Assembly: GCF_020520285.1 (NCBI RefSeq)
Contig: NZ_CP084742.1
Span: forward strand, 2,604,001-2,668,000
Length of the DNA stretch: 64,000 bases
DNA from: Pseudomonas sp. L5B5
Lineage (GTDB): Bacteria > Pseudomonadota > Gammaproteobacteria > Pseudomonadales > Pseudomonadaceae
Direction: 5' to 3'
Shown piece by piece: positions 1 through 8,875 of the stretch (its first letter is position 1; each line of letters begins with the position of its first letter). The translations under genes were made by a program, and so were the position numbers. Under the pieces are notes generated by a model. It worked only from the letters and a program-made list of their open reading frames with translations. It was not told where the DNA came from and ran no database searches.

Positions 1-36
1 GAAGGAGTGTTTGCAGGTGTAAGCATCGCGCGGCCA

Positions 37-64
37 GGCGCCTGACCATGGCTGGGCAGGCGCC
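37..64 (-). terminator. hairpin downstream of the DUF4142 gene
   Basis: Two perfect 8-bp arms (GGCGCCTG and CAGGCGCC) enclose a 12-nt loop, starting 7 bp past the stop of the minus-strand gene. No T-run follows on either strand, so it is a weak or Rho-assisted terminator at best. Bases 1-36 show nothing else. Confidence 0.3.
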
Positions 65-70
65 GTCCAA

Positions 71-595
71 TCAGCCTTCCAGGTAGCCAGGCAGGCGCCC
101 CGCCTGCAACGCCTTGGCCAGTTGCAGGTGGTTTTCCAGCTTGGGCAGGGTTTCCTCGGCAAACGCCTTGAGCTGAGGTACGTCGCTGGCCTCGGCCTGC
201 TGGCGGATCTGCCGGATCGCTTGCTCGGTGCTGCGGATCTGGTTCGCGGCATAGGCACGGTCGAAGTCTTCGCCTTCGGCAACAGCCGGTATCAGGGTCT
301 TGGCCTGGCTCATCACTTGCTCGCGGGGGGCGACCGGCAGGTCCAGCTGCCGGGCGATCCTGGCCAGGTGCTGGTTGGCCGTGGTGCGGTCGTTGATCAC
401 CTGGATGGTGTATTCCTTGACCGCCCTGGAAGAGGTTTGCTGATGTGCCTGGCGGCTGGCCTCGATGTCGGCCATGCCCTTGGCCGAGGCTTCATCGATG
501 AAGGCGGCGGGAGACTGGGCCAGGGCACTGGTCGCTCCCAGGCCCAGAAGCAGCGCCAGGCCGGCGCTGCGCATGACAGTGGCGATGGCGTTCAT
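71..595 (-). CDS. DUF4142 family exported protein
   Basis: A 174-aa protein beginning MNAIATVMRSAG, with a clear Sec signal peptide (hydrophobic AGLALLLGLGATSALA, cleavage after residue ~25). The rest is a helical bundle in which Q, E, H and R recur, as in the DUF4142 (ferritin-like, formerly DUF305-type) family. Such proteins are periplasmic or outer-membrane associated and of unknown biochemical role. The reading frame stays open upstream, but the start at 595 follows a good purine-rich site (rc of tctcctgttg) and puts the signal peptide at the N-terminus. It stands alone, tail-to-head with the diguanylate cyclase behind it. Confidence 0.85.
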   Translation of the reverse strand: MNAIATVMRSAGLALLLGLGATSALAQSPAAFIDEASAKGMADIEASRQAHQQTSSRAVKEYTIQVINDRTTANQHLARIARQLDLPVAPREQVMSQAKTLIPAVAEGEDFDRAYAANQIRSTEQAIRQIRQQAEASDVPQLKAFAEETLPKLENHLQLAKALQAGRLPGYLEG

Positions 596-707
596 GGTGT
601 GGCTCTCCTGTTGCAGTGAATCGGTCGGGAGCAGCGACTCCCGCCTGCATAGGGAAACCCACAGGCCCTGAAGGTTTAGCCGGAACGACGAACGGCGTCG
701 CACGCCA

Positions 708-2057
708 TCAAGCGTTGGAGTGGCTCTTGTGGGCTCGCTTGGCCGCGTACATGGCCTCGTCGGCATGCTTGAACAACTGCTTTTCCTCCTGGCCATGCTC
801 GGGGTACAAGCCGATGCCGATGCTCGGCAGGATGCTCAAGGAATGGCCGTCAAGGCGCAGCGGCTCGTCCAGGGCCCGCCGGATCTTCTCCGCCACCCGC
901 TGGGCATCGTCGCTGTGCTGCACGTTCTCCAGGAGGATCACGAACTCGTCGCCGCCAATCCGCGCCACGGTGTCGCTTTCCCGGATACAGGCCTTGAGCC
1001 GGTTGGCCACCGCCTGCAACAGCATGTCGCCCACTGCATGCCCGCAGGTATCGTTGACCTCCTTGAACTTGTCCAGGTCGACATACAACAGAGCCATGCG
1101 CCCCGATTCGCGTCGGGCACGGGCCAGGGCCAGGCGCAGGCGCTCGCGCAGCAACTCGCGGTTGGGCAGGTGGGTCAACTGGTCATACTCGGCCATGTAG
1201 TGCAGCCGGGCATGCAACTGCTTGCGCTCGATGGCCGTGGCCAATTGCGCACTGACGTATTGCAGCAGCTCCTGGTCCTGCTCGGCGTAACCCTGGGTCG
1301 CGGGCGCACTCTTGACCATCAGCACGCCGATGGTGCCCTTCTGCGCATTGAGCGGCACACCGAGCCAGCCCCGCGGGCCCTGGAGGGCGGCAAATTCCTG
1401 CCACAGGTCCCGGGTCAAGGGGCACTCCGCGGTCAGCAGCAAGGGCTGGCCGCGCTGCAGGACTTCGCTGCAGAACCGGCCAATCAGCGTCCCCGGCAGT
1501 TCCGGGCTGCCTTCGCAGTCATCCACGTGATAGGGAAAGCTCAGGCTCCCGGAGCGCTCGTCATACAGGGCCAGGGCACAGTTCACCGCCGGCAACCACT
1601 CACCGATGATCCGGTGTACATGCCTGAACAGCACCAGCAGGTCTTCAGTGGCATGGGCGGCTTCGGAAATCGCGTACAACGCGGCCTGCCTGGACTCCGC
1701 CTGCTTGCGCTCGGTGATGTCCCGGGCTACGGCGATGCGCAACTGGTCGACCTCCGACCAGCGCGCCGACCAGAGAATGTGCGCCACGCGCCCGTCCTTG
1801 CGCAGGTAACGGTTCTCGAAATTGGGCTTGGGTACCCCGCCCATGATTTCCCGGGCGGCCTGCAGGGTGCGCTCGCGGTCGTCCGGATGCACCAGTTCGA
1901 TCATCCGCCGACCGATCAGCTCATCGGCGGTGTAGCCGAAGACCCGTTCGCAGGCAGCGCTGACGAACACGAAGCGACCCTCGGCATCCACCGCACACAC
2001 GGCGTCCAGGAGCAGGTCGATGAAACTGGCCAGAGGCGCGGAGTTCTTGGTTGCCAT
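708..2057 (-). CDS. PAS-GAF-GGDEF diguanylate cyclase
   Basis: A 449-aa soluble sensor enzyme. Residues ~10-120 form a PAS domain with its PAC tail (ERVFGYTADELIGR, ending AVARDITERK). Residues ~130-275 look like a GAF domain. Residues ~285-445 are a GGDEF domain. The active-site signature RIGGDEF (~366-372) is intact, and an RESD inhibitory I-site sits exactly five residues before it, so feedback-controlled synthesis of cyclic-di-GMP from two GTP is expected. No EAL domain and no membrane segment are seen. The ligands of the PAS and GAF domains cannot be read from sequence. It is a single-gene unit. Confidence 0.93.
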   Translation of the reverse strand: MATKNSAPLASFIDLLLDAVCAVDAEGRFVFVSAACERVFGYTADELIGRRMIELVHPDDRERTLQAAREIMGGVPKPNFENRYLRKDGRVAHILWSARWSEVDQLRIAVARDITERKQAESRQAALYAISEAAHATEDLLVLFRHVHRIIGEWLPAVNCALALYDERSGSLSFPYHVDDCEGSPELPGTLIGRFCSEVLQRGQPLLLTAECPLTRDLWQEFAALQGPRGWLGVPLNAQKGTIGVLMVKSAPATQGYAEQDQELLQYVSAQLATAIERKQLHARLHYMAEYDQLTHLPNRELLRERLRLALARARRESGRMALLYVDLDKFKEVNDTCGHAVGDMLLQAVANRLKACIRESDTVARIGGDEFVILLENVQHSDDAQRVAEKIRRALDEPLRLDGHSLSILPSIGIGLYPEHGQEEKQLFKHADEAMYAAKRAHKSHSNA

Positions 2058-2166
2058 CAGAGAAAGCTACTACCCATGAAAAATGCACTGAGTACCCATC
2101 CCTTGAGCCCGACCAGCCGGCGCATGGCACCGGCTGCGTACCGTCGCAACCTGCGAACGGCCTTGC

Positions 2167-2805
2167 TTACGACTTGTTGCCAACCAGCCCGGGCACCGCA
2201 TGCACCAGGGCATTGACCGCAAAACCGATGAACATCACCCCGCAGACCCGGGTGATCGCCAGCTCATGGCGCTGGTACCAGCCGCGTACCTGGCGCGCCC
2301 CCACGATGCCAATGAGAATAGCGTATGCCGCCAGGCCGCCGAGGAAACTCAGGGCGATCAGGCCGGGCAGCATCGACCAGCTGAGCATTTCGGCGCGGCT
2401 GGAAAGCAGCGCGGTGAAGGTCGCGACCGCCACCGGATAGGCCTTGGGATTGGTCAGGCCGAACAGTATCCCGTGCCAGAACGGGTTGCGTGCCGCGCCC
2501 TGGGGATCATCGGCATTGCCACCCTTGCTGCGGATCGCCCGCAGGCCGAGCCAGAACAGATACAGGCCACTGAGAAACCCCAGGATGTTGAACGCTTCGC
2601 TGCCGATTTCCCGGGCGCCGACGATAGCCACCAGCGCAGTGCTGCACCACACCACGTCCCCGACCATGTGCCCGCAGAGAAACCCTGCCCCGGCCTGCCG
2701 CCCACGAGCCGCACCGATACCGAACACCGCCAGCACCCCTGGCCCGGGGGTGATCGCATAGATGAATCCCGAGGTGATAACAGCCAGCAGCAGCGATGAG
2801 GTCAT
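2167..2805 (-). CDS. LysE/RhtB family amino-acid exporter
   Basis: A 212-aa inner-membrane protein with about six hydrophobic segments and the family N-terminus (ITSGFIYAITPGPGVLAVFGIG, broken by the PGP motif). LysE/RhtB proteins export amino acids such as lysine, threonine, homoserine or leucine by proton antiport. The actual substrate is not deducible. I chose ATG at 2805 over an in-frame TTG at 2811 because GGAGTC lies 8 bp before it. It is flanked by unrelated genes and is probably monocistronic. Confidence 0.9.
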   Translation of the reverse strand: MTSSLLLAVITSGFIYAITPGPGVLAVFGIGAARGRQAGAGFLCGHMVGDVVWCSTALVAIVGAREIGSEAFNILGFLSGLYLFWLGLRAIRSKGGNADDPQGAARNPFWHGILFGLTNPKAYPVAVATFTALLSSRAEMLSWSMLPGLIALSFLGGLAAYAILIGIVGARQVRGWYQRHELAITRVCGVMFIGFAVNALVHAVPGLVGNKS

Positions 2806-2930
2806 CGGCAAGACTCCAAGTCAGCGCACCTTGCAGGAGCGCCAGGCACAGGATGAATGCGCAGGATTTTGCACGATCCGGGGGCCTGACCACCAGCAGC
2901 ATTGTTCAACGGTCGAACCAGCCCGGGCCA

Positions 2931-3347
2931 TCAATCGACCGGGTAGAAGCGCATGCCGGCATACGGGCGCTCACGGCAGGCCTGCAACCGCGAGGCCAGG
3001 TCGCCGACATGGGCTTCGAGCTGATGCCCATCCGGGTCGAGAAAATAGAACGAAGCGCCTTCACTGCGGTTGTCGCGCCACTCCTCCACCCCGGCCTCGC
3101 GCAGGCGCTGGACGAAGGGCTGGAAGTCGGCAGCGTCCAGGCCAAAGGCGTAATGGGTGTAGTCGGCCACGGCAGGCACCTGGCGGTGAGGGTCCAGCGA
3201 CAGGCACAACCACAGGCCCGGCAGCGACAGGTAGGCGCCGCCATCCCAACTGGCCTCCAGGCGCAGTTGCAGCAGCGCATGGTAGAAGCCCAGGCTGCGG
3301 GGCAGGTCGCTGACCGCCAGGGTCAAGTGATTGAGGCCGGTCAGCAT
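2931..3347 (-). CDS. fosA: FosA-type fosfomycin glutathione transferase
   Basis: A 138-aa vicinal-oxygen-chelate protein that matches P. aeruginosa FosA nearly end to end by eye ([12 protein letters not shown]..., [22 protein letters not shown]). FosA opens the fosfomycin epoxide by adding glutathione and needs Mn2+ and K+. The metal ligands are present as His7, His65 and Glu111, and Thr9, Trp46 and Arg120 of the phosphonate pocket are also there. The residue matching Lys90 of the P. aeruginosa enzyme appears to be Arg91. Chromosomal fosA is typical of pseudomonads, so this is an intrinsic determinant and not obviously a recent acquisition. Confidence 0.93.
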   Translation of the reverse strand: MLTGLNHLTLAVSDLPRSLGFYHALLQLRLEASWDGGAYLSLPGLWLCLSLDPHRQVPAVADYTHYAFGLDAADFQPFVQRLREAGVEEWRDNRSEGASFYFLDPDGHQLEAHVGDLASRLQACRERPYAGMRFYPVD

Positions 3348-3350
3348 GGG

Positions 3351-4076
3351 TCAAGGTCCTTTCAAGGAGCCGGGGATCGGATAACGCGAACCATCGTAGT
3401 GCAGGGTCACCGTGCTAGTGCTGGCGGGCAGGTCGCGACTGCCGCAGCCATCGCGCCCCTTGAAATGCTCGGTCTTGAGTTCGCGGCTCCGCACGATCAG
3501 GTCGGCGTAACCATGATGCTGGCCAGGTCCTGTTGCCAGGGTCCGGTGCAGAATCCGGGAATGTCCCGAGCATTCACCGCCCCAACCGAATTCGCCAGCG
3601 CTTTCATCCACCACCAGTCCCTCCAGCAACGGCAGGATTTGCTTGTCGTCACGCCGGTAGAGGGTCAGCACGGTTTTCTCGTAGGGCGCAGCGCTGGAGC
3701 CGTGGCTGTAAAGAACGCGCAGGCCAAAGGCCCGCTCCGCCTGGTTCAAGCGGTAGCGCGCCGTGTCGATCTGCAGCCCCTGCAAGGCCACGGCATCGGA
3801 GAACAGCGCCGAGTCCTTGTAGTTGCTGGCCACGGCCCAGCTCGAGTCGTCCAACAGCAGCGCCACATCCAGGCTGTAGCTGCGCGTGCCGTCGTCCCGC
3901 TGCCCCGGCATCGGGGTCGCCCGAGCAGTGATGCTCATCCCCGGCTCCGCAGGCCAGGCTTTGCACACATGAAGTTCGCCTGGGACATCGACCCGGCTAT
4001 CACACTCGGCCTGCGCCGCCGTGACGACCAGTAGCCCCCACAACAGCAGCGCGCAGCCATATCCAGACTGTTTCAT
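3351..4076 (-). CDS. secreted hypothetical protein, paralogue of its upstream neighbour
   Basis: A 241-aa protein with a Sec signal peptide (MKQSGYGCALLLWGLL..., cleavage near AQA-EC). No named family recognised. It shares order and motifs with the gene directly upstream: CKDWP/CKAWP near the mature N-terminus, a middle LDVALLLD/LQLAVLDR strand, YADLIVRS, and a C-terminal TLHYDG.RY.-P. Paired cysteines (Cys in CDSRV, HVCKAW, GGECSGH, DGCGSR) suggest disulphides in the periplasm. The start at 4076 lies 10 bp after the stop of the upstream paralogue, which supports co-transcription. The longer frame reaching 4118 would overlap that gene. Confidence 0.75.
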   Translation of the reverse strand: MKQSGYGCALLLWGLLVVTAAQAECDSRVDVPGELHVCKAWPAEPGMSITARATPMPGQRDDGTRSYSLDVALLLDDSSWAVASNYKDSALFSDAVALQGLQIDTARYRLNQAERAFGLRVLYSHGSSAAPYEKTVLTLYRRDDKQILPLLEGLVVDESAGEFGWGGECSGHSRILHRTLATGPGQHHGYADLIVRSRELKTEHFKGRDGCGSRDLPASTSTVTLHYDGSRYPIPGSLKGP

Positions 4077-4086
4077 CGCAACGCCT

Positions 4087-4827
4087 TCAAAGACCGCTGA
4101 ACTCACTGGGCAGGACATAACGCTGACCGTCGTAATGCAGGGTGGTCAACACCGGCTGGGTGGTGACGGAACGGGACTGGCACTGCTCGCCCTGCCCCTC
4201 GCCCAGGGTGGTGACACTCACCGACCGCACGATCAGGTCGGCGTAACCCTGGCTACGGGTCCTGGCGATATCCAGGGTACGAGTGGTCTCCACCCGTTGC
4301 CCGGTGCATTGCCCGTCCCACTCACCGCTGTAGGAATAGGCCAGGAACTTCTCCATCACCGGGCGCAGCGTGTTGCCTTCGCGCACGTAGAGATTGAGCC
4401 AGACCTGGTCGAATGGATTGACCCGCGAGGAGCCCGAGAACGCCGCCCTGACACCGAAGGCACGCACCTGCGGCGCCAGTTGGAAGCGTCCGGTATCGAG
4501 CTTCAGGCTATCCAGGCGTATGGCATCGGAGACGAAGGCCGCCGGCTGGCGGTAGCTGGCCAGCACCTGGCCGCCCTTGCGGTCCAGCACCGCCAGTTGC
4601 AGGTCGTAGGTGCCGTCCTCGGTCGCATCGACAACCCCTGGCTCGGCGGTCAATTCCGAGAGCAGGCTGATGCTCTGGTCAGCGAAGGCTGGCCAATCCT
4701 TGCACAGGGAAAACCCCGGCACCTGGGCATTGCGCGGCGGCGGCAGGCACTGGGCAGCAACTGCAACGCTGCCCAGCAGCGCGCCGATGCAACCCAGCGC
4801 GGGGATCAGGAAGGATGGGCGGATCAT
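4087..4827 (-). CDS. secreted hypothetical protein, first of a tandem paralogous pair
   Basis: A 246-aa exported protein with a signal peptide ending AVA-AQ. The start at 4827 is fixed by an excellent ribosome site (AAGGAGCC, 5 bp away). The body is beta-rich, has no membrane span, and carries Cys pairs like those of the downstream paralogue. The shared motifs (LCKDWP, YADLIVRS, TLHYDGQRYVLP) run in the same order in both, so the pair arose by tandem duplication followed by strong divergence. I do not recognise a family and propose no function. Confidence 0.78.
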   Translation of the reverse strand: MIRPSFLIPALGCIGALLGSVAVAAQCLPPPRNAQVPGFSLCKDWPAFADQSISLLSELTAEPGVVDATEDGTYDLQLAVLDRKGGQVLASYRQPAAFVSDAIRLDSLKLDTGRFQLAPQVRAFGVRAAFSGSSRVNPFDQVWLNLYVREGNTLRPVMEKFLAYSYSGEWDGQCTGQRVETTRTLDIARTRSQGYADLIVRSVSVTTLGEGQGEQCQSRSVTTQPVLTTLHYDGQRYVLPSEFSGL

Positions 4828-4913
4828 TCACGGCTCCTTGTGATGAGGCGGGGGCAAAGGCCGCACTATCCTCTCTGGAGCCTGGGCTTTCAATCCGCCC
4901 TTTTTGCCTTTTA

Positions 4914-6062
4914 TCAGAACGCGTTGCGGAAAATTTCCTCGATCTGCCGCTGCTCCGCTGGACGCGGGTTGGTCAGACCGCATGCATCGTTCAGCGCGTT
5001 GGCGGCCAGTACCGGGATGTCCTGCAACTTGGCGCCCAGTTCGCGCAGGCCAGCCGGGATGTCCACCTCGCGAGCCAGGGTTCGGATCGCCGCAATCGCT
5101 GCCTGGGCGCCCTCCTCCGGACTGAAACCGCGGATATCCGCGCCCATGGCATGGGCCACGTCGGTCAGGCGCTCGGCGCAGACCGTCGCATTGAAGCTCT
5201 GCACATGGGGCAGCAGCACTGCGTTGCACACACCATGGGGCAAGTCGTAGAAACCACCCAGCTGGTGGGCCATGGCATGCACAAACCCCAGGGATGCGTT
5301 GTTGAAGGCCATCCCGGCCAGGAACTGGGCATAGGCCATGTTCTCCCGCGCCTCCAGGTTGCTGCCGTCATGGACTGCCTGGCGCAGGTTCTGGCTGATC
5401 ATGGTGATGGCTTTCAAGGCACAGGCATCGGTGATCGGATTGGCTGCGGTGGAGACATAGGCCTCCACGGCGTGAGTCAGGGCATCCATGCCGGTGGCGG
5501 CGGTCAGGCCCTTGGGCATGGCCACCATCAGCGCCGGATCATTGACCGACAGCAATGGGGTGACGTTGCGATCGACGATGGCCATTTTCACATGGCGTGA
5601 TTCGTCGGTGATGATGCAGAAACGGGTCATCTCGCTGGCGGTGCCAGCAGTGGTGTTGATGGCGATCAGCGGCAACTGCGGCTTGGCCGAGCGATCGACC
5701 CCTTCGTAGTCACTGATATGCCCGCCGTTGGTGGCGCACAGGGCGATACCCTTGGCGCAGTCATGGGGCGAACCGCCCCCCAGGGAAATCACGCAATCGC
5801 ACTTTTCCTGCTGCAGCCGAGCCAGGCCCTGCTCGACGTTGGCGATGCTCGGGTTGGGCTTGGCGCCGTCGTAGATCACCGAGTCGATGTCCTGCATGGC
5901 CAGCTTCTCGGCGATCATCCCGGCGACGCCGGCCTTGGCCAGCCCGGCATCGGTGACGATCAGCGCCTTGCGAAAGCCGTAGTTGCGGATGGCGTCCATG
6001 GCTTCGTCGAGGCAGTCGATGCCCATGATGTTGACGGCTGGAATGAAGAAGGTGCTGCTCAT
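4914..6062 (-). CDS. iron-containing (group III) alcohol dehydrogenase
   Basis: A 382-aa NAD(P)-dependent alcohol dehydrogenase of the YiaY/FucO/ErcA type. The dinucleotide loop GGGSPHD is at 95-101. The Fe2+ ligands are visible as Asp193, His197, His262 and His276 within [23 protein letters not shown] and DLPHGVCNA. Full length for the family. It would interconvert a short-chain alcohol or aldehyde in the cytoplasm, but the substrate is not evident. In some pseudomonads such genes belong to the ethanol-oxidation regulon, and nothing next to this one (no ercS-like kinase, no PQQ genes) confirms that here. Confidence 0.92.
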   Translation of the reverse strand: MSSTFFIPAVNIMGIDCLDEAMDAIRNYGFRKALIVTDAGLAKAGVAGMIAEKLAMQDIDSVIYDGAKPNPSIANVEQGLARLQQEKCDCVISLGGGSPHDCAKGIALCATNGGHISDYEGVDRSAKPQLPLIAINTTAGTASEMTRFCIITDESRHVKMAIVDRNVTPLLSVNDPALMVAMPKGLTAATGMDALTHAVEAYVSTAANPITDACALKAITMISQNLRQAVHDGSNLEARENMAYAQFLAGMAFNNASLGFVHAMAHQLGGFYDLPHGVCNAVLLPHVQSFNATVCAERLTDVAHAMGADIRGFSPEEGAQAAIAAIRTLAREVDIPAGLRELGAKLQDIPVLAANALNDACGLTNPRPAEQRQIEEIFRNAF

Positions 6063-6123
6063 CAGGAAATCTCCAGGCGGGGGCCCATTCAGGGTCTCGA
6101 TTCAATGTCTGTGGAACAGAATC

Positions 6124-6135
6124 GACCGATCGGTC
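6124..6135. promoter_or_regulatory. 12-bp palindrome between divergent genes
   Basis: GACCGATCGGTC is a perfect palindrome 61 bp upstream of the alcohol dehydrogenase start, and the related GGTCGGTCG follows about 30 bp later. It lies where an operator for the dehydrogenase promoter would be expected. No regulator gene is adjacent. Confidence 0.25.
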
Positions 6136-6209
6136 ACCGGCGTTGTTGATCTGGCTCAAGGGTCGGTCGTGATAAAGTCGCCGCCCTGCCCCCTACAGCT
6201 TTGAGACCG

Positions 6210-7238
6210 ATGACCGCGATGATGGATTTCCAGGAGTTTGATGCCGAGCTTGAAGACTTCACTGCCCTGCGTGCCGGCACTGCATTCACTGGCCTGCTGA
6301 TCGGCAACGGAGCCAGTCGCGCGGTGTGGGAAGACTTCGCGTACGATTCGCTGTTCGAAAATGCCCGCAGCGTCGAAGAAAAACCCCTGGGCCAGTCCGA
6401 GCTCAGCGTATTCGACGCCCTGCAGACCCACAGCTTCGAGCAGGTCCTGGGTGCGCTGAAAACCACCAGCCGGGTCAACAAGGCCCTGGCGGTCAGCTCG
6501 GCGGCGCCGCGCAATCGCTACTACGCCATCAAGGAAGCGCTGATCAACACCGTGCACGCCTTGCACATCCCCTGGCGCCTGGTCCGGCCACAAGATCTTG
6601 CGGCGATCAACCGCGAACTGCGGCAATATCCAACGGTATTCACCAGCAACTACGACCTGCTCGCCTACTGGGCCGTACAGCATGAACCCCAGGGGCTCAG
6701 CGACCTGTTCGAGGGGGACGACCCGGCCTTCAGCCTGGACAGTGCCAGCACTCAGGCAACCCGCATCCTGTACCTGCACGGCGGCCTGCACCTGATACGC
6801 AACCGGGATGGCAGCGCCCGCAAGCTGACGTCCACCGAAGGCACCCTGCTGGGCAACTTCGCCATCAACAACACCCTCAAGACCTTGGACGATGTACCGC
6901 TGTTCGTCAGCGAAGGTCCCTTGGCGGACAAGCTCAAGACCATCCGCAGCAGCGACTACCTGTCGTTCTGCTACCAGCAACTGCTGGACCACCAGGGTGC
7001 GCTGTGCCTCTTCGGCCACAACCTCGGCCCCCAGGACGCCCACCTGGTCCAGGCGATCCGCCAGTGCGGCGCTGGCACCCTGGCCATTTCCATCTATCCG
7101 CGCAGCCCGGCATTCGTCCAGCACCAGAAGCGGCATTACGCCAAGCTGTTCGACGGCCTGGAGATGAGCCTGCGGTTCTTCGACTCCAGGACTCACGCCC
7201 TGGGCGACCCGGCACTTTCCGTCCCGGTAGAACGCTGA
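6210..7238 (+). CDS. DUF4917 family protein with SIR2-like NAD-binding fold
   Basis: A 342-aa soluble protein. It carries the marks of bacterial SIR2-like domains in the right order: LIGNGAS (30-36) for the nucleotide loop, TSNYD with Asn147, LHGG with His190, and a late LFGHNLGPQD. In SIR2-type NADases the Asn and His equivalents are catalytic. The protein is usually annotated only as DUF4917, and no partner effector gene adjoins it. ATG at 6210 or 6219 are both possible, and the upstream in-frame TTG at 6201 is less likely. NAD hydrolysis, deacylation or a purely structural role are all open. Family membership is confident, activity is not. Confidence 0.8.
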   Translation: MTAMMDFQEFDAELEDFTALRAGTAFTGLLIGNGASRAVWEDFAYDSLFENARSVEEKPLGQSELSVFDALQTHSFEQVLGALKTTSRVNKALAVSSAAPRNRYYAIKEALINTVHALHIPWRLVRPQDLAAINRELRQYPTVFTSNYDLLAYWAVQHEPQGLSDLFEGDDPAFSLDSASTQATRILYLHGGLHLIRNRDGSARKLTSTEGTLLGNFAINNTLKTLDDVPLFVSEGPLADKLKTIRSSDYLSFCYQQLLDHQGALCLFGHNLGPQDAHLVQAIRQCGAGTLAISIYPRSPAFVQHQKRHYAKLFDGLEMSLRFFDSRTHALGDPALSVPVER

Positions 7239-7270
7239 GCCAACGATTCCTTTAACGGCCGCAAGAGGCT

Positions 7271-7323
7271 CGGAAGGCCCTGCGGGCCTTGGCGCAGCTT
7301 CGCACGCTCAGCAGCGGCTACAC
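7271..7323. repeat. REP-type extragenic palindrome
   Basis: It contains the perfect hairpin AAGGCCC-TGC-GGGCCTT (7274-7290) followed by a REP half ending AGCAGCGGCTACA. The same words recur near 25.4, 47.3 and 56.2 kb. It sits between two convergent genes, as REPs usually do. Confidence 0.75.
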
Positions 7324-7360
7324 GCGTGCGCCAGGTGTAACGACCACAACGATCTCGGTA

Positions 7361-7903
7361 TCACTCCTCGATGCCATGCACCACCACCAGCACCTGCGCT
7401 GGCTCGTCCCCCAGGGAGCGGATGCGGTGGGGTTTCTGCGCGTTGAAATGCAGCGCATCGCCACGCTCGAGAATCACCCGCTCGTTCATGAAGTCCACCT
7501 CCACCTGCCCTTCGTGGACGAACAGGAACTCCTCCCCCAGGTGCTCCTTGAAGGTCTTGTCGCTGAACTCCCGGGCCGGATAGATGATGAATGGCAGCAG
7601 GTTGCGCTCGCTGACCTGATGGGCCAGCACCGCATAACCCGGGGCCTGGTCGTTGGCTGCCAGCGACTGGCGCTCATGGCTGCGCACCAGGCTGTAGCCG
7701 TCCAGGCTGATCGCGTCCTCGGCGAACAGCTCCTCGACCTTGACGTTCAACGCCTTGGCCAGCTTCAGCGCCGCAGAGATCGACGGCGTGTTCAGCCCAC
7801 GTTCGACCTTCGACAGATAGCTCTTGGTCATGCCGGACTTCTCGGCCAGGGCCTCCAGGGTCACGCCAAGTTTTTTTCTCAGTAATTTCAAACGGATAGA
7901 CAT
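7361..7903 (-). CDS. XRE-cupin transcriptional regulator
   Basis: A 180-aa regulator. Residues ~4-60 are a classic HTH_3 domain (LEALAEKSGMTKSYLSKVERG, with the recognition helix around TKSYLSKVER). Residues ~105-178 are a C-terminal cupin_2 barrel (GEEFLFVHEGQVEVDF, ERGDALHFNA..PH) that probably binds a small effector. Regulators of this build (PuuR/SutR-like) usually control the adjacent catabolic operon. Here the neighbour is the divergent aldolase/DapA-like pair, and a perfect inverted repeat lies between them (7950-7964). Autoregulation plus control of the pair is the likely arrangement. Confidence 0.92.
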   Translation of the reverse strand: MSIRLKLLRKKLGVTLEALAEKSGMTKSYLSKVERGLNTPSISAALKLAKALNVKVEELFAEDAISLDGYSLVRSHERQSLAANDQAPGYAVLAHQVSERNLLPFIIYPAREFSDKTFKEHLGEEFLFVHEGQVEVDFMNERVILERGDALHFNAQKPHRIRSLGDEPAQVLVVVHGIEE

Positions 7904-7949
7904 GTAGAGCGATTAATCCATCTAGAAAGCAACGATTGGCGCTTGCCAA

Positions 7950-7984
7950 TGACACAAAGTGTCATATAGCCTCTTTAGTGTCAT
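7950..7984. promoter_or_regulatory. probable operator of the XRE-cupin regulator
   Basis: TGACACAAAGTGTCA (7950-7964) is a perfect 15-bp inverted repeat, and AGTGTCAT is repeated directly 19 bp further on (7977-7984), about two helical turns away. The sites lie 47-81 bp upstream of the regulator and 79-113 bp upstream of the aldolase, so a dimer here could control both promoters. Confidence 0.55.
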
Positions 7985-8062
7985 TTGCCTTCACCCACGA
8001 CCTCGCAAGCAGCGGGTGAGCGGCAGACCCGACGTCCATCGCACCGATCAAAGGACCCCGAA

Positions 8063-8845
8063 ATGGCCAAGACATTAGCATTGCCCAAGGAGCAACTGGT
8101 CAAGCAAGCCCTGACCCAGATGCAAAATACCCTGGCGGATAATACGTGGACCGACCGGCAAAAGCTGGCCCTGACCTGCCGCATCCTGTTCGAGAATGGC
8201 CACGACTCCGGCCTGGCCGGACAGATCACCGCCCGAGGCCCGCAGCCAGGCACCTACTACACCCAGCAACTGGGTCTGGGTTTCGACGAAATCAGCGCCA
8301 GCAACCTGCTGCTGGTCAACGAAGACCTGGAAGTCCTGGAAGGCCACGGCATGCCCAACCCGGCCAACCGCTTCCACAGCTGGGTATACCGCGCCCGGCC
8401 GGACGTGAACTGCATCATTCACACCCACCCGACCCACGTTGCCGCGCTGTCGATGCTCGAAGTTCCACTTGAGGTGTCGCACATGGACCTCTGCCCGCTC
8501 TACGAGGACTGCGCTTTTCTCGAGGCCTGGCCAGGCGTCCCGGTGGGCAACGAAGAGGGTGAAATCATCTCGGCCGCCCTGGGGGACAAGCGGGCCATCC
8601 TGCTCTCGCACCACGGCCAGCTGTCCACTGGCGCCAGCATCGAGGAAGCCTGCGTCATCGCCCAACTGATCGAGCGCGCGGCCAAGTTGCAACTGCTGGC
8701 CATGGCTGCCGGCACCATCAAGCCGATCCTCCCTGAGCTGGGTCGTGAAGCCCACGACTGGATTTCCAAGCCCAAGCGCCACGGCGCCGCCTTCAACTAC
8801 TACGCCCGGCAAAACCTAAAACGACACGCCGACTGCCTGAACTGA
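8063..8845 (+). CDS. class II aldolase/adducin family protein
   Basis: A 260-aa cytosolic protein of the class II aldolase/adducin fold. The zinc-site motif HTHPTH (in IIHTHPTHVAAL) is present, with a third candidate ligand in SHHGQLSTG. ATG at 8063 has AAGGA 8 bp before it, and the longer frame starting at 7985 would run into the operator region. Relatives cleave or decarboxylate hydroxylated keto acids or phosphosugars. It is 30 bp from the DapA-like gene and under the XRE-cupin regulator, so the two enzymes probably act on one small carboxylate. Confidence 0.88.
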   Translation: MAKTLALPKEQLVKQALTQMQNTLADNTWTDRQKLALTCRILFENGHDSGLAGQITARGPQPGTYYTQQLGLGFDEISASNLLLVNEDLEVLEGHGMPNPANRFHSWVYRARPDVNCIIHTHPTHVAALSMLEVPLEVSHMDLCPLYEDCAFLEAWPGVPVGNEEGEIISAALGDKRAILLSHHGQLSTGASIEEACVIAQLIERAAKLQLLAMAAGTIKPILPELGREAHDWISKPKRHGAAFNYYARQNLKRHADCLN

Positions 8846-8875
8846 TCCACCCCTTTGCCTTGCAGGAGCTTCACC

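Noticed and set aside
720..2216. A 498-codon plus-strand frame over the diguanylate cyclase
   Set aside because: It is antisense to a protein with complete PAS, GAF and GGDEF motifs, and shows no domain of its own.
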